NCBI RefSeq assembly: GCF_016648105.1
Contig: NZ_JACVVE010000005.1
Span: 151,201-215,200 of the forward strand
Reading direction: 5' to 3'
Length of the DNA stretch: 64,000 nt
DNA from: Pseudomonas sp. S31
GTDB lineage: Bacteria > Pseudomonadota > Gammaproteobacteria > Pseudomonadales > Pseudomonadaceae
A program made the translations under genes and the position numbers. Shown here in pieces: positions 18,636 through 27,683 of the stretch. Within the stretch, counting starts at the first letter, position 1. Every line of letters starts with the position of its first letter. The notes below the pieces were generated by a model. That model did no database searches, was not told the DNA's origin, and was given only the letters and a program-made list of their open reading frames with translations.

Positions 18636-19387
18636 GCAATTCGAAAATACGTGTCAGTGGTCTGCGTAAGTCGTTTGGCTCACTGAATGTCCTTCATCAG
18701 ATTGACCTCGAAGTGAATAGCGGCGAGGTTGTGGTAGTTCTGGGGCCATCCGGATCGGGTAAAACTACGTTGCTCCGCTCGCTCAATTTGTTGGAGAAGC
18801 CAGACGGAGGGAGCCTCGAAGTCTGTGGCCATCGTGTCGAAGTTGGGGTGGGCGGTAAGCTCGATAGCGAGTCCAAGCGCCAGGTAAAGCTGCTCAGACT
18901 AAAAACCGCGATGGTCTTTCAATCCTTCAACCTTTTTCCGCACATGACGGCTCTGCAGAATGTGGCCGAAGGCCTCATCAGTATCAAGAAAATCGCAAAA
19001 GCTGAGGCTTATGCGCGTGCACGGACATTGCTCGCAAAGGTAGGCCTTGAAAGCAAGGAGCAGAGCTATCCTGCAAAGCTGTCTGGAGGGCAGAAGCAGC
19101 GGGTGGCCATTGCGCGCGGCTTGGCAATGGAACCGGAGGTAATTTTCTTCGACGAGCCCACATCTGCGCTGGATCCCGAACTTCGAGATGAAGTCCTTTC
19201 GGTCATGAGGTCATTGGCTAGCTCAGGGATGACAATGCTGGTGGTAACCCACGAGCTTCGTTTTGCTCGTGAGGCTGCTGATCGAATCGTGTTCATGGAG
19301 CATGGAGTAGTGGTGGCAGACGAGCCACCCGAAAGCTTCTTCAACAGTCCTAATGAGCGGATCCAGAAGTTTCTCTGCCGGTACTGA
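18632..19387 (+). CDS. Amino-acid ABC transporter ATP-binding protein (HisP/GlnQ type)
   Basis: The 251-residue ATPase has Walker A GPSGSGKTTLLRSLN, Q-loop MVFQSFNLFPHMTAL, signature LSGGQKQRVAIARGLA, Walker B VIFFDEPTSALDPEL and H-loop VVTHELRFA. The sequence around residues 65-80 (VEVGVGGKLDSESKRQVKLL) is the usual GlnQ-type insertion. It ends the importer operon; no clear terminator follows within 100 bases. Confidence 0.95.
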   Translation: MSNSKIRVSGLRKSFGSLNVLHQIDLEVNSGEVVVVLGPSGSGKTTLLRSLNLLEKPDGGSLEVCGHRVEVGVGGKLDSESKRQVKLLRLKTAMVFQSFNLFPHMTALQNVAEGLISIKKIAKAEAYARARTLLAKVGLESKEQSYPAKLSGGQKQRVAIARGLAMEPEVIFFDEPTSALDPELRDEVLSVMRSLASSGMTMLVVTHELRFAREAADRIVFMEHGVVVADEPPESFFNSPNERIQKFLCRY

Positions 19388-19673
19388 CATCACAACGCAA
19401 TTGCTCGAGCTCAGGGCCCACTTACAGTCTAGCGATTGTGAGGAGGCCCCTCATTGCTGCCTAGACCTTTCACCCTGCGTCAATCGACTAGGGCTGGCGG
19501 GGCTTAATCAACAGCTTCGACGCTCATGAGGCATTTGAAGGCTGGCTGTTGAGGTCGTGCCTGAGCAGGTTGATCAGTGAGCAAGATCGTGATGATCCTT
19601 GCGCCTCCCCGTCTTCAACAGACGCCCCTCTGATGCATCCCCCAGCCAATTCCACCGAAAAATCCGCACGGCT

Positions 19674-20120
19674 CTACCAGTGGCGCGCAGCCGTCGACTT
19701 TGAGATACCCAGCATCCTGGAGGTCTCCGCTTTCGAGTGGCCAAGGGATTTCAATCGCTGAACTTCATCGCGCAATTTTCCCGCTTCGATGACACGAGGA
19801 TGGGGCGCGGTTTGATCGTCAATCGAGAGCGGCTGCTCAAGCGCATCAACAGCCTCTAGCTCATTACGGACAAGCTCCAACAGCTCCGCCGGAGGCATTT
19901 TTTCACTAGCCCCATACGTCAATGCGATCAGGGTGAGGGGATGGATTTTCAGCAGGCCGGCGATCTCATCGAGCCGTTGCAATGTGACGCTCGATTCGCT
20001 CCTTTCCAGGCGAGAGACGTGCGACTGGGACACGCCGCCCTCGAAATCGGTTTGAAAGACTTGGCGTCGAAGGCGCATGAATTTGAGTGCTGAAGCAAAA
20101 GCTTGCCGGAGCATGAGCAT
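19674..20120 (-). CDS. XRE-type regulator with a second C-terminal helix-turn-helix
   Basis: The 148-residue protein has a Cro/C1-like HTH (FEGGVSQSHVSRLERSESSV, then LQRLDEIAGLLKIHPLTLIA) in residues 10-75 and a short resolvase/transposase-like HTH at the end (KAETSRMLGISKSTAARHW). The N-terminal half resembles the XRE protein at 32915-33316, including P-L-T-L-x-x-L-T after the HTH. A second in-frame ATG two codons on is possible. Its neighbour on the other side is a metallophosphoesterase remnant; target unknown. Confidence 0.8.
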   Translation of the reverse strand: MLMLRQAFASALKFMRLRRQVFQTDFEGGVSQSHVSRLERSESSVTLQRLDEIAGLLKIHPLTLIALTYGASEKMPPAELLELVRNELEAVDALEQPLSIDDQTAPHPRVIEAGKLRDEVQRLKSLGHSKAETSRMLGISKSTAARHW

Positions 20121-20398
20121 CCCGTACCGGAAATCCCACTATATGCCGCGTTTGCGCAGTTCGACTCAAACCCTTATAGTAATTCCAGCGGCACCTCTGT
20201 TTGTGTGTGCCCTTGCGTTCACCTGGGCAGCAGCTTCATCACTGTCTAAGGCGTGTCGCATCACATGATGCGCGCTCAATACTCTGCTAAATCCTCCTTA
20301 GAGGTGGCGAGTGGCGAGTACGTTCTCAAGCGACGTCAATTTTCTGGGAAAACGTTTAGTCCGTTCCTGCCAGCCTGATCCGGAGAGCCGTTGTTGAC

Positions 20399-20756
20399 AT
20401 GAGAGTGAAAAGCTACTCAGACCTGCACTTAGAGTTCTCGAAAGGGCCTCCACTCGACGTGGACGACGCTGACGTAGGTCTCGTGATCCTGGCGGGCGAC
20501 ATACATACCAACGGGAGGGGCATGGCTGGGGCCCAGAACACCTTCACGTCGCGTATGGCCGTCAGCGGCAACCATGAATTCCACAGCTCGGTGGGTCTTT
20601 GGGCGTACGCATAGCCATGTTGAAGTGACTTTTGATGGCTGTCGAATAGTGAGTAATCCTCGAGGCTACCCAAAGGAAGGCTGTGGTTTCCAGTTTTTAC
20701 TGTTGAGATTTAAATTAACGCTGAGAGCGCAATGTATAACTATCGGGAAAAATTAG
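20399..20756 (+). pseudogene. Metallophosphoesterase remnant with large internal deletion
   Basis: The first frame gives MRVKSYSDLHLEFSKG, then LVILAGDIHTNGRG and VSGNHEF, the N-terminal metal-binding motifs (D-x-H, G-D, G-N-H-E). Just after that the homologous frame changes and continues as ARWVFGRTHSHVEVTFDGCR, then IVSNPRGYPKEGCGF, the C-terminal G-H-T-H region. Compared with the intact paralogue at 21703 about 143 residues between GNHEF and FGHTH are missing, and the two parts are out of frame. The metal site is incomplete, so the gene is dead. Its C-terminal frame overlaps the next gene by 25 bases. Confidence 0.85.
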
Positions 20757-21040
20757 CTGAGGCGGCTCAGCAACAATTCAGCCATCCAGTGACGGGCTTT
20801 TTATTAGATGCACGCCTGAAGGATAAGGGCGTGAGGGGTGCGGTTTTTAATGACGCCTGCAATCGCTATGAAGACGGAGATACCTTTACAACAAGCGCAG
20901 TTCAAGAGGTGCGTCAAGAGCATGGTTACACTTTGTACATTACGGAAAATGGTTCCTGTTACGTAGCCGTGAGCCACATGCTCTTCATTGAAGATGTTAT
21001 CGACGGCGTGCCCCAGGCTTTGATCCTGCGTGCAGGCTGA
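20732..21040 (+). CDS. Hypothetical protein, 102 aa
   Basis: The product starts MYNYREKLAEAAQQQFSHPV. No domain recognised. It is soluble, acidic in the middle (CNRYEDGDTFTTSAV) and ends in a beta-rich part (YTLYITENGSCYVAVSHMLF). It lies between the broken and intact metallophosphoesterase genes, overlapping the former. A weak purine tract (GAGAG) precedes the ATG. Confidence 0.6.
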   Translation: MYNYREKLAEAAQQQFSHPVTGFLLDARLKDKGVRGAVFNDACNRYEDGDTFTTSAVQEVRQEHGYTLYITENGSCYVAVSHMLFIEDVIDGVPQALILRAG

Positions 21041-21109
21041 CCGGGGCTCCCGACCTAATGCCCAAGGCTCCGGGAAAAATCGCAGCTCTGCATGATTAAG
21101 GAAAAATGC

Positions 21110-21607
21110 ATGTCTGATCTAAAAAAAATGGTTGTCACTATCAAGAACTATGATCTCCAAGCTATCGGTGATCTTGATGAGCTTTATAGTCGCGTGCGGC
21201 TGGAGGATGAGCAAGGCAATACGTTCTACTTTAAGCAAGTTGTAGTACCTAAGTATCTTAGAGGGCACGGAGCTATGGCTAAAGATGTCCCGCGAACCTG
21301 GTATTTCAAGCATGTGGCAAAAAAATCTATTGTCCTAATCGCTTATGAAAAAGTTAATGGTAAAGTTGAATATGATCTCGATGATTTTCGGGTGATTGCA
21401 CGGGCGACGGTCTTAAAAGGAATTGTGGTTGCGCTGCTCTCTATTCCTGGCGGAGTTATCGCTGCTACAGCGACATTTGGGCTAGGTTTGATAATCATCC
21501 CGATGGGGGTTTATTACGGCTATCGCAATGTGTTCAGGCTTCCAAAAATGTTGAGTCGGAAAAAGTTGATTGATGAATTCTCAGCGTTTGGTATCTCCGT
21601 ACGCTGA
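21110..21607 (+). CDS. Hypothetical membrane protein, 165 aa
   Basis: An AAGGA seven bases before the ATG at 21110 (MSDLKKMVVTIKNYDLQAIG) supports this start rather than the ATG at 21092. The first 105 residues look like a beta-rich soluble domain, followed by two hydrophobic helices (GIVVALLSIPGGVIAATATF and GLIIIPMGVYYGYR), so it is a membrane-anchored protein with a cytosolic sensor-like head. No family recognised. It directly precedes the intact metallophosphoesterase gene (95 bases), and the two might work together. Confidence 0.7.
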   Translation: MSDLKKMVVTIKNYDLQAIGDLDELYSRVRLEDEQGNTFYFKQVVVPKYLRGHGAMAKDVPRTWYFKHVAKKSIVLIAYEKVNGKVEYDLDDFRVIARATVLKGIVVALLSIPGGVIAATATFGLGLIIIPMGVYYGYRNVFRLPKMLSRKKLIDEFSAFGISVR

Positions 21608-21702
21608 TAGCCTAGGGAAGCAGCTATTTCCTGCAGGGCCCCCGCTTCGCTGGATGCACCAGAGAGCCAATTAGCCTGTCGATACGGAGACCTGGCGATA
21701 CG

Positions 21703-22431
21703 ATGCGAATCACAATCTACTCAGATCTTCATTTGGAGTTCGCTGAATTTCATCCTCCCGCCACGGGTGCTGATCTGGTCGTATTGGCCGGCGACATCTC
21801 AGTGCGTGGCCGCGGAGTAGACTGGGCGAACGGCAATTTCAAATGTCAGGTGATCTACGTCTGCGGCAATCACGAGTTCTACAAGGGCCATCTAGACCGG
21901 ACGTTCACAAAAATGCGTGATTCGGCTGCTGAGCACGTGCACGTCCTAGAAAACCAAATCCTGATCATCGGTAACACGCGTTTTCTGGCCGCTACAGCTT
22001 GGACGGACTACACGGCTACGGGCGACTACAGAGCGGCGATGAGGGTCTGTGCGGAGTGGATGACCGACTTCAAGAGGATCCGCACCGGAGAGGGCTACAG
22101 CAAGCTTCGTCCTGTCGATCTCATCGCTCGAAATATCGCAACACGCGAGTTCCTAGCTACAGAGTTGGCGAAGGACTTTGACGGCAAGACTGTCGTTATA
22201 ACCCACCATTGCCCCATCCAAGATGTCGCCGGCGAGGGTCACGAAGGGCATCTCGGCGCAGCGTACTTCAATCAGTGGCATGATCTGGTCGCTCAAGCTG
22301 ATGTCTGGATTTTTGGTCACACTCATCAAGCAGTGGACACGGTTGTTGAAGGCTGCAGAGTGTTATCGAACCCGAGAGGTTATCCTGGCGAGCCCACGGG
22401 TTTCTCGCCTGATTTCACCATCGAAATTTAA
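21703..22431 (+). CDS. Calcineurin-like metallophosphoesterase, intact paralogue
   Basis: The 242-residue protein has the full set of dimetal motifs: D7-x-H9 (YSDLHLE), G-D at 30-31, G-N-H-E at 55-58, THHCP near residue 168 and F-G-H-T-H at 204-208. The absence of other domains makes it a compact single-domain phosphoesterase of the YkuE/Icc class. The substrate cannot be told. A decayed copy lies 1.3 kb upstream with two small genes between, as if the locus was duplicated and one copy lost. Confidence 0.9.
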   Translation: MRITIYSDLHLEFAEFHPPATGADLVVLAGDISVRGRGVDWANGNFKCQVIYVCGNHEFYKGHLDRTFTKMRDSAAEHVHVLENQILIIGNTRFLAATAWTDYTATGDYRAAMRVCAEWMTDFKRIRTGEGYSKLRPVDLIARNIATREFLATELAKDFDGKTVVITHHCPIQDVAGEGHEGHLGAAYFNQWHDLVAQADVWIFGHTHQAVDTVVEGCRVLSNPRGYPGEPTGFSPDFTIEI

Positions 22432-23067
22432 CCACACATGTGACGATTTCTGAGCGTTCCGCAGCGGTGCTGGCAGCCTGGGGATTGGTGCGATATCGAT
22501 ACATGATCTGGCACGCTTGGCCTCCTAAACGCTCACCGAAATCAATCAGGGGGAACGACTCTAATTGCTGAAAACGTAGGCCGGCCTCGGACAAACTTTC
22601 CAAAAAGCGACATTACTTTTATAGATGCGACATCCTGTCCACCCCCCCCTCTTGAAAATTTTTAAGCGAGACGGAGTTCTTATATTTGAGAGCAAGAGAA
22701 AAGCTGCGGTGCCGGAGCCTCGCCGTTTTGCCAGGAAAAACCGGGTCTGCTTTTCCCTTTTCTGCTTTTGCCTTGGCTCTTGATGTTGATCTGAAGGCAC
22801 TCGGTTTTCCAGCCAGATGGGTCAGCCGACAGGCCGCGGTGGAAAAGGGGATCGGTATTTCGGCGGCAAGGCCGCCGCTTTCGCTTTGACTCCAAATGGA
22901 AGCTTCTGAAAGGCAAAAAAATTGAGCGCCGGACACAGGGCCTTTATTCGGATCAGTCTGTCCGGAATTTGAAGCTTGGCCACCCTCGATCGTAGGGATG
23001 CGGAAAGGCCATGCCGGCCTGAGTTGAGCGGCTAGCGATTTCAGCGCAAACCAACTTCATGGGCGGC
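22432..23067. other. Non-coding stretch holding repeat copy B
   Basis: The stretch is filled mostly by the repeat at 22605-22930. No gene is credible. Reverse-strand frames through the repeat are lysine- and glutamine-rich low-complexity readings. Confidence 0.5.
22605..22930 (+). repeat. Dispersed repeat, copy B
   Basis: Same layout and orientation as 4286-4596: two perfect GCGACAT motifs 20 bases apart (22607 and 22627), a C-run, AAAATTTTTAAGCGAGACGG, TCTTATATTTGAGAGCAAGA, a T/C-rich low-complexity tract, a GGCGGCAAGGCCGCC hairpin near 22862, and an A-run at the end. The distance from the first GCGACAT to GACGGAGTT is 63 bases (62 in copy A). Confidence 0.6.
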
Positions 23068-23892
23068 CTACATGCAAACCAAAGATGCGAGCTCACGCAC
23101 CGCTTGCCGGGCTTTCACTTCCATCCAGCGCGGCTCCATATCCTCTTCAGCCCCACTGATTCCGAGTGCTCCCACGAGTACTCCTTGGTGGCGCAGTGGA
23201 ATGGCCATACAGTGGAGCCCAGGGCGGGATGCAGATATGTCAAAGGCAAAGCCAGATTCCTTGACGAGCATGAGTTCGTGTTCAAGGTCATGATCAAGCG
23301 ATGCATTACGGCGAACGCGGCGAGCAAATGACCGGTCGTGCGCCAAGAAGATCTTACCTACCGCGGATGTCCTAACGGCATCTCTACGGGCATCGACATG
23401 GTCAGAAAGTGGGCTGCCTTGTTGATCGAGGCTATCCAGCGTGAGGTACGAGCGTGTGCCGCTCGGGATCGCGAGGTAACTGTTTCGCTGGCATATCTCG
23501 TTAAAGGCGTGCAAGGCTGGGGTGAATAGCTCCCTGACCCAATCTGCGCTGTCGGTGTGCACAGTGGTGATTGAGCGGATCCTGCTGCCAGAGGTGTATT
23601 CATTGCCCTCGTTTGAGACATAGCCGAGGTCGACTAGGGTGCTGAGTAATCCATGCGCTGTACTTTTACTCAGCCCAGTGTTTCGACAGAGAGTTGCGAG
23701 ACCAGTACCGCGGGGCATTGTACTCAACTGCTCCAGCAGAGCCATCGCTCGCTCTACTGATTGGATATGCCGACTTTGCTTTGCCACGGCTGAAACCTCA
23801 TCTGATCCGTGCTCCAAAGTCTGGAGCAAGCCTGAGCGTTCGACAATGTCGAATTTCGCACCCATTTCCCAAGCCAGCCTTTCGATCACCAT
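23068..23892 (-). CDS. IclR-family transcriptional regulator
   Basis: The protein (up to 274 residues) has the N-terminal winged helix (HIQSVERAMALLEQLSTMPR, then LCRNTGLSKSTAHGLLSTLV) and the IclR effector domain with RSYLTLDSLDQQ and the C-terminal SRPGLHCMAIPLRHQGVLVG. The N-terminus before residue 40 is longer than usual, and the true start may be internal. It is divergent from the SDR gene at 23934, with only 41 bases between the annotated starts, so it most likely controls that gene. Confidence 0.9.
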   Translation of the reverse strand: MVIERLAWEMGAKFDIVERSGLLQTLEHGSDEVSAVAKQSRHIQSVERAMALLEQLSTMPRGTGLATLCRNTGLSKSTAHGLLSTLVDLGYVSNEGNEYTSGSRIRSITTVHTDSADWVRELFTPALHAFNEICQRNSYLAIPSGTRSYLTLDSLDQQGSPLSDHVDARRDAVRTSAVGKIFLAHDRSFARRVRRNASLDHDLEHELMLVKESGFAFDISASRPGLHCMAIPLRHQGVLVGALGISGAEEDMEPRWMEVKARQAVRELASLVCM

Positions 23893-23933
23893 TTGGATCA
23901 GTACAATGTCTTCATCAACACAGAGGATGAGAC

Positions 23934-24686
23934 ATGGATCTGGGATTGAAGGGCAAGCGTGTTTTGGTAAGTGGTGGCTCGCGCGGTATCGGGCGCGCCA
24001 TCGTTGAGCTGTTTATGAAGGAGGGTGCTCAGGTCTGCTTTTGTGCTCGTGGTGCTGAGGGTGTGCGCAAGGCAGAGCAGGAAGTCTCAGGGTTCGCACG
24101 GGGCTTTGTCGTGGACGTTCAAGATTCTGCCCAAGTGACGCATTGGGTCAATGAAAGTGCCGAGCACATGGGAGGGATCGATATTGTGATCCCCAACGTC
24201 TCTGCGTTGGCGGGGGATGGAACCATTGAGTCGTGGCGTTTGGCATTTGAAGTGGACATCATGGGCTCAGTCCACCTGGTCAATGCAAGCCTGCCTCATC
24301 TCAAAGCCTCTGATGCGCCTGCTGTAGTGCTTATCTCGACCGTTTCAGGCCGGGAGATCGACCGCTTCGCTGAGCCATACGGGGTGCTGAAAGCGGCGCT
24401 AACGCACTACGGCAAGACCCTGTCGGTTCAGCACGCCAAAAGCGGCATCCGTGTGAATACTGTCGCCCCGGGTAACGTGTATTTCCCCGATGGGGTGTGG
24501 GGCGATATTGAGCGCAATGATCCGACCGCTTTCGCAGAGTGTCTTGCTGCTAACCCTCTCGGGAGAATGGCAAGACCTGATGAGGTTGCCAACGCAACGG
24601 TATTCCTGGCGAGCCCAGCGGCGAGCTTTATCACAGGGACGACCCTGCTGGTGGACGGTGGGTTGACTCGTGGCGTGCAGTTCTAG
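23934..24686 (+). CDS. Short-chain dehydrogenase/reductase (SDR)
   Basis: A classical 250-residue SDR: cofactor motif VSGGSRGIGRAIVELF (T-G-x-x-x-G-x-G type), NVSA in place of N-N-A-G, catalytic S near 140 (VLISTVSG) and Y-x-x-x-K in PYGVLKAALTHYGK, then VNTVAPGNVYFP and the C-terminal FITGTTLLVDGG. An NAD(P)-dependent oxidoreductase of unknown substrate, under the divergent IclR regulator. Confidence 0.93.
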   Translation: MDLGLKGKRVLVSGGSRGIGRAIVELFMKEGAQVCFCARGAEGVRKAEQEVSGFARGFVVDVQDSAQVTHWVNESAEHMGGIDIVIPNVSALAGDGTIESWRLAFEVDIMGSVHLVNASLPHLKASDAPAVVLISTVSGREIDRFAEPYGVLKAALTHYGKTLSVQHAKSGIRVNTVAPGNVYFPDGVWGDIERNDPTAFAECLAANPLGRMARPDEVANATVFLASPAASFITGTTLLVDGGLTRGVQF

Positions 24687-25224
24687 ACCGGAAGCAGGCA
24701 AACGCTAGCCGAACGGGCGCCTTTGCTCTGAGGCATCCTCGCGTTGCTCATGTTCGGCAGGCGTTGCTCAGACATATGCGCAACGGCGATCTAGACCAAG
24801 CTGTAATCGAGGGGCGCGTTGAGATTCAGTTGTCAGAGTGTCAGTGAGAACGCTATCCGCTGTGCGAATGCCAAACGCTGAGAGTTAGAGGGCACACTCA
24901 GCAAACCGATAGGTGATCTCTTCGGCGCTGACCTTGGCTTCAAAAGTTTCCAGCTCGTCCGCCCGGGTGCCCCCCGGGGTGCGGTTGAGCGCCTAGTAAG
25001 CAATCTCAGTGCGTTGAGGAAGCGCGGTTTAACGAAACATGGCTGATGGTCTAGGTGGCGGGCGGCGCCTCAATGTTGAACTCGCCAGAAGCTGCTACCT
25101 GTTCGGTCGGGGGCTAACGCCAGCTGGATTGAGGTCTTTTAGTGCTGACAGGAACCACTTGATCGGTGGAGGCGGAGGTTCTGACGTCTTGGGGCTGTGG
25201 TGACTCCCAGTGAGGGTAGGGTGG
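24687..25224. other. Intergenic region with a gene remnant
   Basis: Convergent ends of the SDR and amidohydrolase genes. The only notable content is a possible reverse-strand gene tail at 24885-25016 (separate entry). Confidence 0.4.
24885..25016 (-). pseudogene. Possible 3' gene fragment with in-frame stop
   Basis: The reverse strand reads RTEIAY, a stop, then ALNRTPGGTRADELETFEAK, VSAEEITYRFAECAL and a second stop. The composition looks coding on both sides of the first stop, as expected for a decayed gene tail. Family unknown. Confidence 0.3.
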
Positions 25225-26616
25225 CTAGCTCTTCAGCAGATGACGAACCCCCTCTCGAGCCTCCTCCGCTAATGCGTGCAAGTCCAAACCTAGCAATACT
25301 CCATCGCGCTTCACCAATCTGCCGTTAGCAATGACATTGGTCACGTCGGCAGGCGAAGCAGATTGGACAATGGTGGCGGCTGGATCAATGACGGGAAACA
25401 TGCCGATATTCCGAGCGTTGATCATGATCATATCAGCTCGCTTACCGACAGTTATTGAGCCGGTCTTATCGCCCCACCCCATGATGTCGGCGGCCCCTTG
25501 GGTTGCCCAGTGAAGCACATCACGAGCGGTCATCGTTTGCTCGTCACCGGTGGTTGCGATGGCTAGGTTCAAACAGGTCTGCATGAGCATGAACGGGTTC
25601 GCGTTGCCTCCGAGCACTAGGGTGTCCACGCCAAGACTCACAGGCAGCTTCGCGAGGTGAAGTGCTGCCACTGGGGGCAAGCCGTACCCGACTCGCATTT
25701 CAGTCAGGGGAGTTAGACAAACGGATGCTCCGGATTCACGAATGCTCTCCAGATCTTGCTGATCAGCATGCGTTGCATGTACTAACTGCACTTTAGGGAG
25801 CAATAGGCTCCGGCTGGCAAGCTGCTGTATAGCCCGCTTTTTCTGCATCTGCTTGGTCACAGCAATGTGAGTGGAAATTGGCAGAGAGTGCTTTGCCGCG
25901 AACTCAAATTCTTCTATCCAGATCTCCGGGCCAGTGCGCTCAGGGCCGCGTACTGCCAGTCCCAAATCCAATCTCCCTCGCGCTGTCTGTTGGATGTGCT
26001 CGCTCACGCGCTGTATGTCAGCAAAATCCATAGGGGAGGTCTGTGGCAGATCCTGCGCATAGCCGTACCACAAGCGGGCACCGATACCCGATGCCGCCAG
26101 TGCTTTGAGCTCAGCTTGTGCAAATTCTGGGCTGCGGATGTTGTGTGACCAACTGTTCACCGTGGTGAACCCAGCGTTAATCGCTTCCGCTAAGCCGAGT
26201 CGCACGCTCAGCTCGGTCAGCGCCGGGGTAAAACGCTTGCTCGTGCGTTGCTGCGTCTCGAAGAACGCTGGCCCTCCCGGTATGGGAGCGCTGCTGCGCA
26301 GCAAGCTATTCCAAAGATGCCAATGGGTATCGATCATACCCGGCAACACAATCATGCCTGCGCCGTCGAGCACCTCGGATCCGGCAGCGGGGAGCGATTT
26401 GCCGATCTCTCGAATCGTCCCGTTCATGATGAGCACGTCAAAGCCTTCAAGATCACCCAGCTTAGGATCCATCGTGATTACTGTGGCGTTCTGGATGAGA
26501 AGGCTTGATCCCTGCGAGGGGGACGAGGGTGGGGCTGCAGCCGCTGCTCCTGGAAGTATCAGTCCAGCAGTTATGAGCGAACCTAGGTGAACAAACTGCC
26601 TACGATCAATCTCCAT
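25225..26616 (-). CDS. Tat-exported amidohydrolase (chlorohydrolase / cytosine deaminase-like)
   Basis: The 463-residue protein starts MEIDRRQFVHLGSLITAGLI, a twin-arginine signal. The metal-dependent hydrolase fold shows PGMIDTHWHLWNSLL (H-x-H metal pair, strand 1), STHIAVTK, VHATHADQQDLES and SLGVDTLVLGGNANPF (late Asp), then GSITVGKRADMIMI of the outer beta-sandwich. This is the amidohydrolase group that deaminates or dechlorinates ring compounds. Export as a folded, metal-loaded enzyme is implied by the Tat signal. It is convergent with the SDR gene; no regulator is adjacent. Confidence 0.88.
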   Translation of the reverse strand: MEIDRRQFVHLGSLITAGLILPGAAAAAPPSSPSQGSSLLIQNATVITMDPKLGDLEGFDVLIMNGTIREIGKSLPAAGSEVLDGAGMIVLPGMIDTHWHLWNSLLRSSAPIPGGPAFFETQQRTSKRFTPALTELSVRLGLAEAINAGFTTVNSWSHNIRSPEFAQAELKALAASGIGARLWYGYAQDLPQTSPMDFADIQRVSEHIQQTARGRLDLGLAVRGPERTGPEIWIEEFEFAAKHSLPISTHIAVTKQMQKKRAIQQLASRSLLLPKVQLVHATHADQQDLESIRESGASVCLTPLTEMRVGYGLPPVAALHLAKLPVSLGVDTLVLGGNANPFMLMQTCLNLAIATTGDEQTMTARDVLHWATQGAADIMGWGDKTGSITVGKRADMIMINARNIGMFPVIDPAATIVQSASPADVTNVIANGRLVKRDGVLLGLDLHALAEEAREGVRHLLKS

Positions 26617-26907
26617 ACTTCACTCCCTTGATGGCTGCTGACAGAATCCATGAGTTTTGAGTAGCTGAGCGCTAGCCATTTACCTTAGATGACCAACCTC
26701 GTGGTCTTGGATCCAGCATGTCGCGAAGCGTTTCAAAATGCTTCTCGGAATTGAGACTAACCCTGCCACCGGGCAGGCTAGGCTGTCGAAACCACTGTCG
26801 AGCTCTTCTCGTCGTCTAGAATGAGTCGAACGATCGCTTAGTTGAAGGCAGTGTCTGTTTGGGCCGAGCGGCGGCGCATTGGTTGGTGGAGCAAGCCGGA
26901 GGGCGTC

Positions 26908-27120
26908 TTGGATAAATCTGACAAACATCCGTCAATGCTGAGCGACGACGAGTACGCCGCAATGATGCGCGAATTCAGGTCGGCTTCGGAGTGGATGGCT
27001 GAGCAATTAGCAGCGAAGCGGGCTAGTCCTTGCTCCGATCAGGTGGTGGGGCTTGGGATGGCGAGCCCTAATGAGAGAGCATCGTTAGCAACGCAATTTT
27101 TGCCCAAAGCCCGAATTTAG
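26908..27120 (+). CDS. Small hypothetical protein, 70 aa
   Basis: A TTG at 26908 is preceded at 4 bases by GGAGGG, a strong ribosome site, and opens DKSDKHPSMLSDDEYAAMM, then REFRSASEWMAEQLAAKRAS. An internal ATG (26935) is the alternative. The first half is a charged helix; the rest is nondescript. No family recognised. Confidence 0.45.
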   Translation: MDKSDKHPSMLSDDEYAAMMREFRSASEWMAEQLAAKRASPCSDQVVGLGMASPNERASLATQFLPKARI

Positions 27121-27683
27121 GGGGACACGACTCCTACCCTCGTCGAACCCCGCTCGTTCGTGCAACCTAGGCATAGACACTTCAAACGCGTCTCGACCTT
27201 TCCTGGCAAAGAAAGCCTCCAATATGAGTGCTAGCTACTGCCCGATGCCCGGATTTCTGAGGGGGCTACAAAGCTTTGACAGCCGCTCGCAGGTGGAATA
27301 ATCGCGTGTGTAGTTATATAGGATCGGAGAGGAAATCATCGTCGTCGGGTACTCAGGAGACGAATTACATTTAAACGATGTCGTATCGGCTTACGCGCAG
27401 TAGCGTCGCGTTGTAGTGGTTGAATGGGTAGGGTTGGGTGTCACACAGGTGAGTCGGATTACGGTGTGGATTCAAAAATATAAAACACGAAATTTGCAGC
27501 ATTATTATCTGCCTAGTATTTTGGATTTTAACCAGTGGGAGTGATGCCTGTGTTTGGCATGGTCTGCTGGTGGAAGCTGTAGGTTGAAGTAAAATTTTTT
27601 TGAATATTTGACACCTGAGGGTGTATGGAACTAATATTTGCTCAGCATTGAAGCATCATCTCATTTAAATTCGAGGTAGTATC
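27121..27683. other. A/T-rich region upstream of the second MvaT gene
   Basis: No gene seen. The last 250 bases become strongly A/T-rich (TAAAATTTTTTTGAATATTTG around 27,590-27,610), typical of promoters bound and autoregulated by MvaT-type proteins. Autoregulation is inference. Confidence 0.45.

Noticed and set aside
22619..22936. Reverse-strand frame through repeat B (105 codons) and the matching frame in repeat A
   Set aside because: Similarity between them follows from DNA-level repeat identity; composition is low-complexity (Lys/Ala/Gln-rich).
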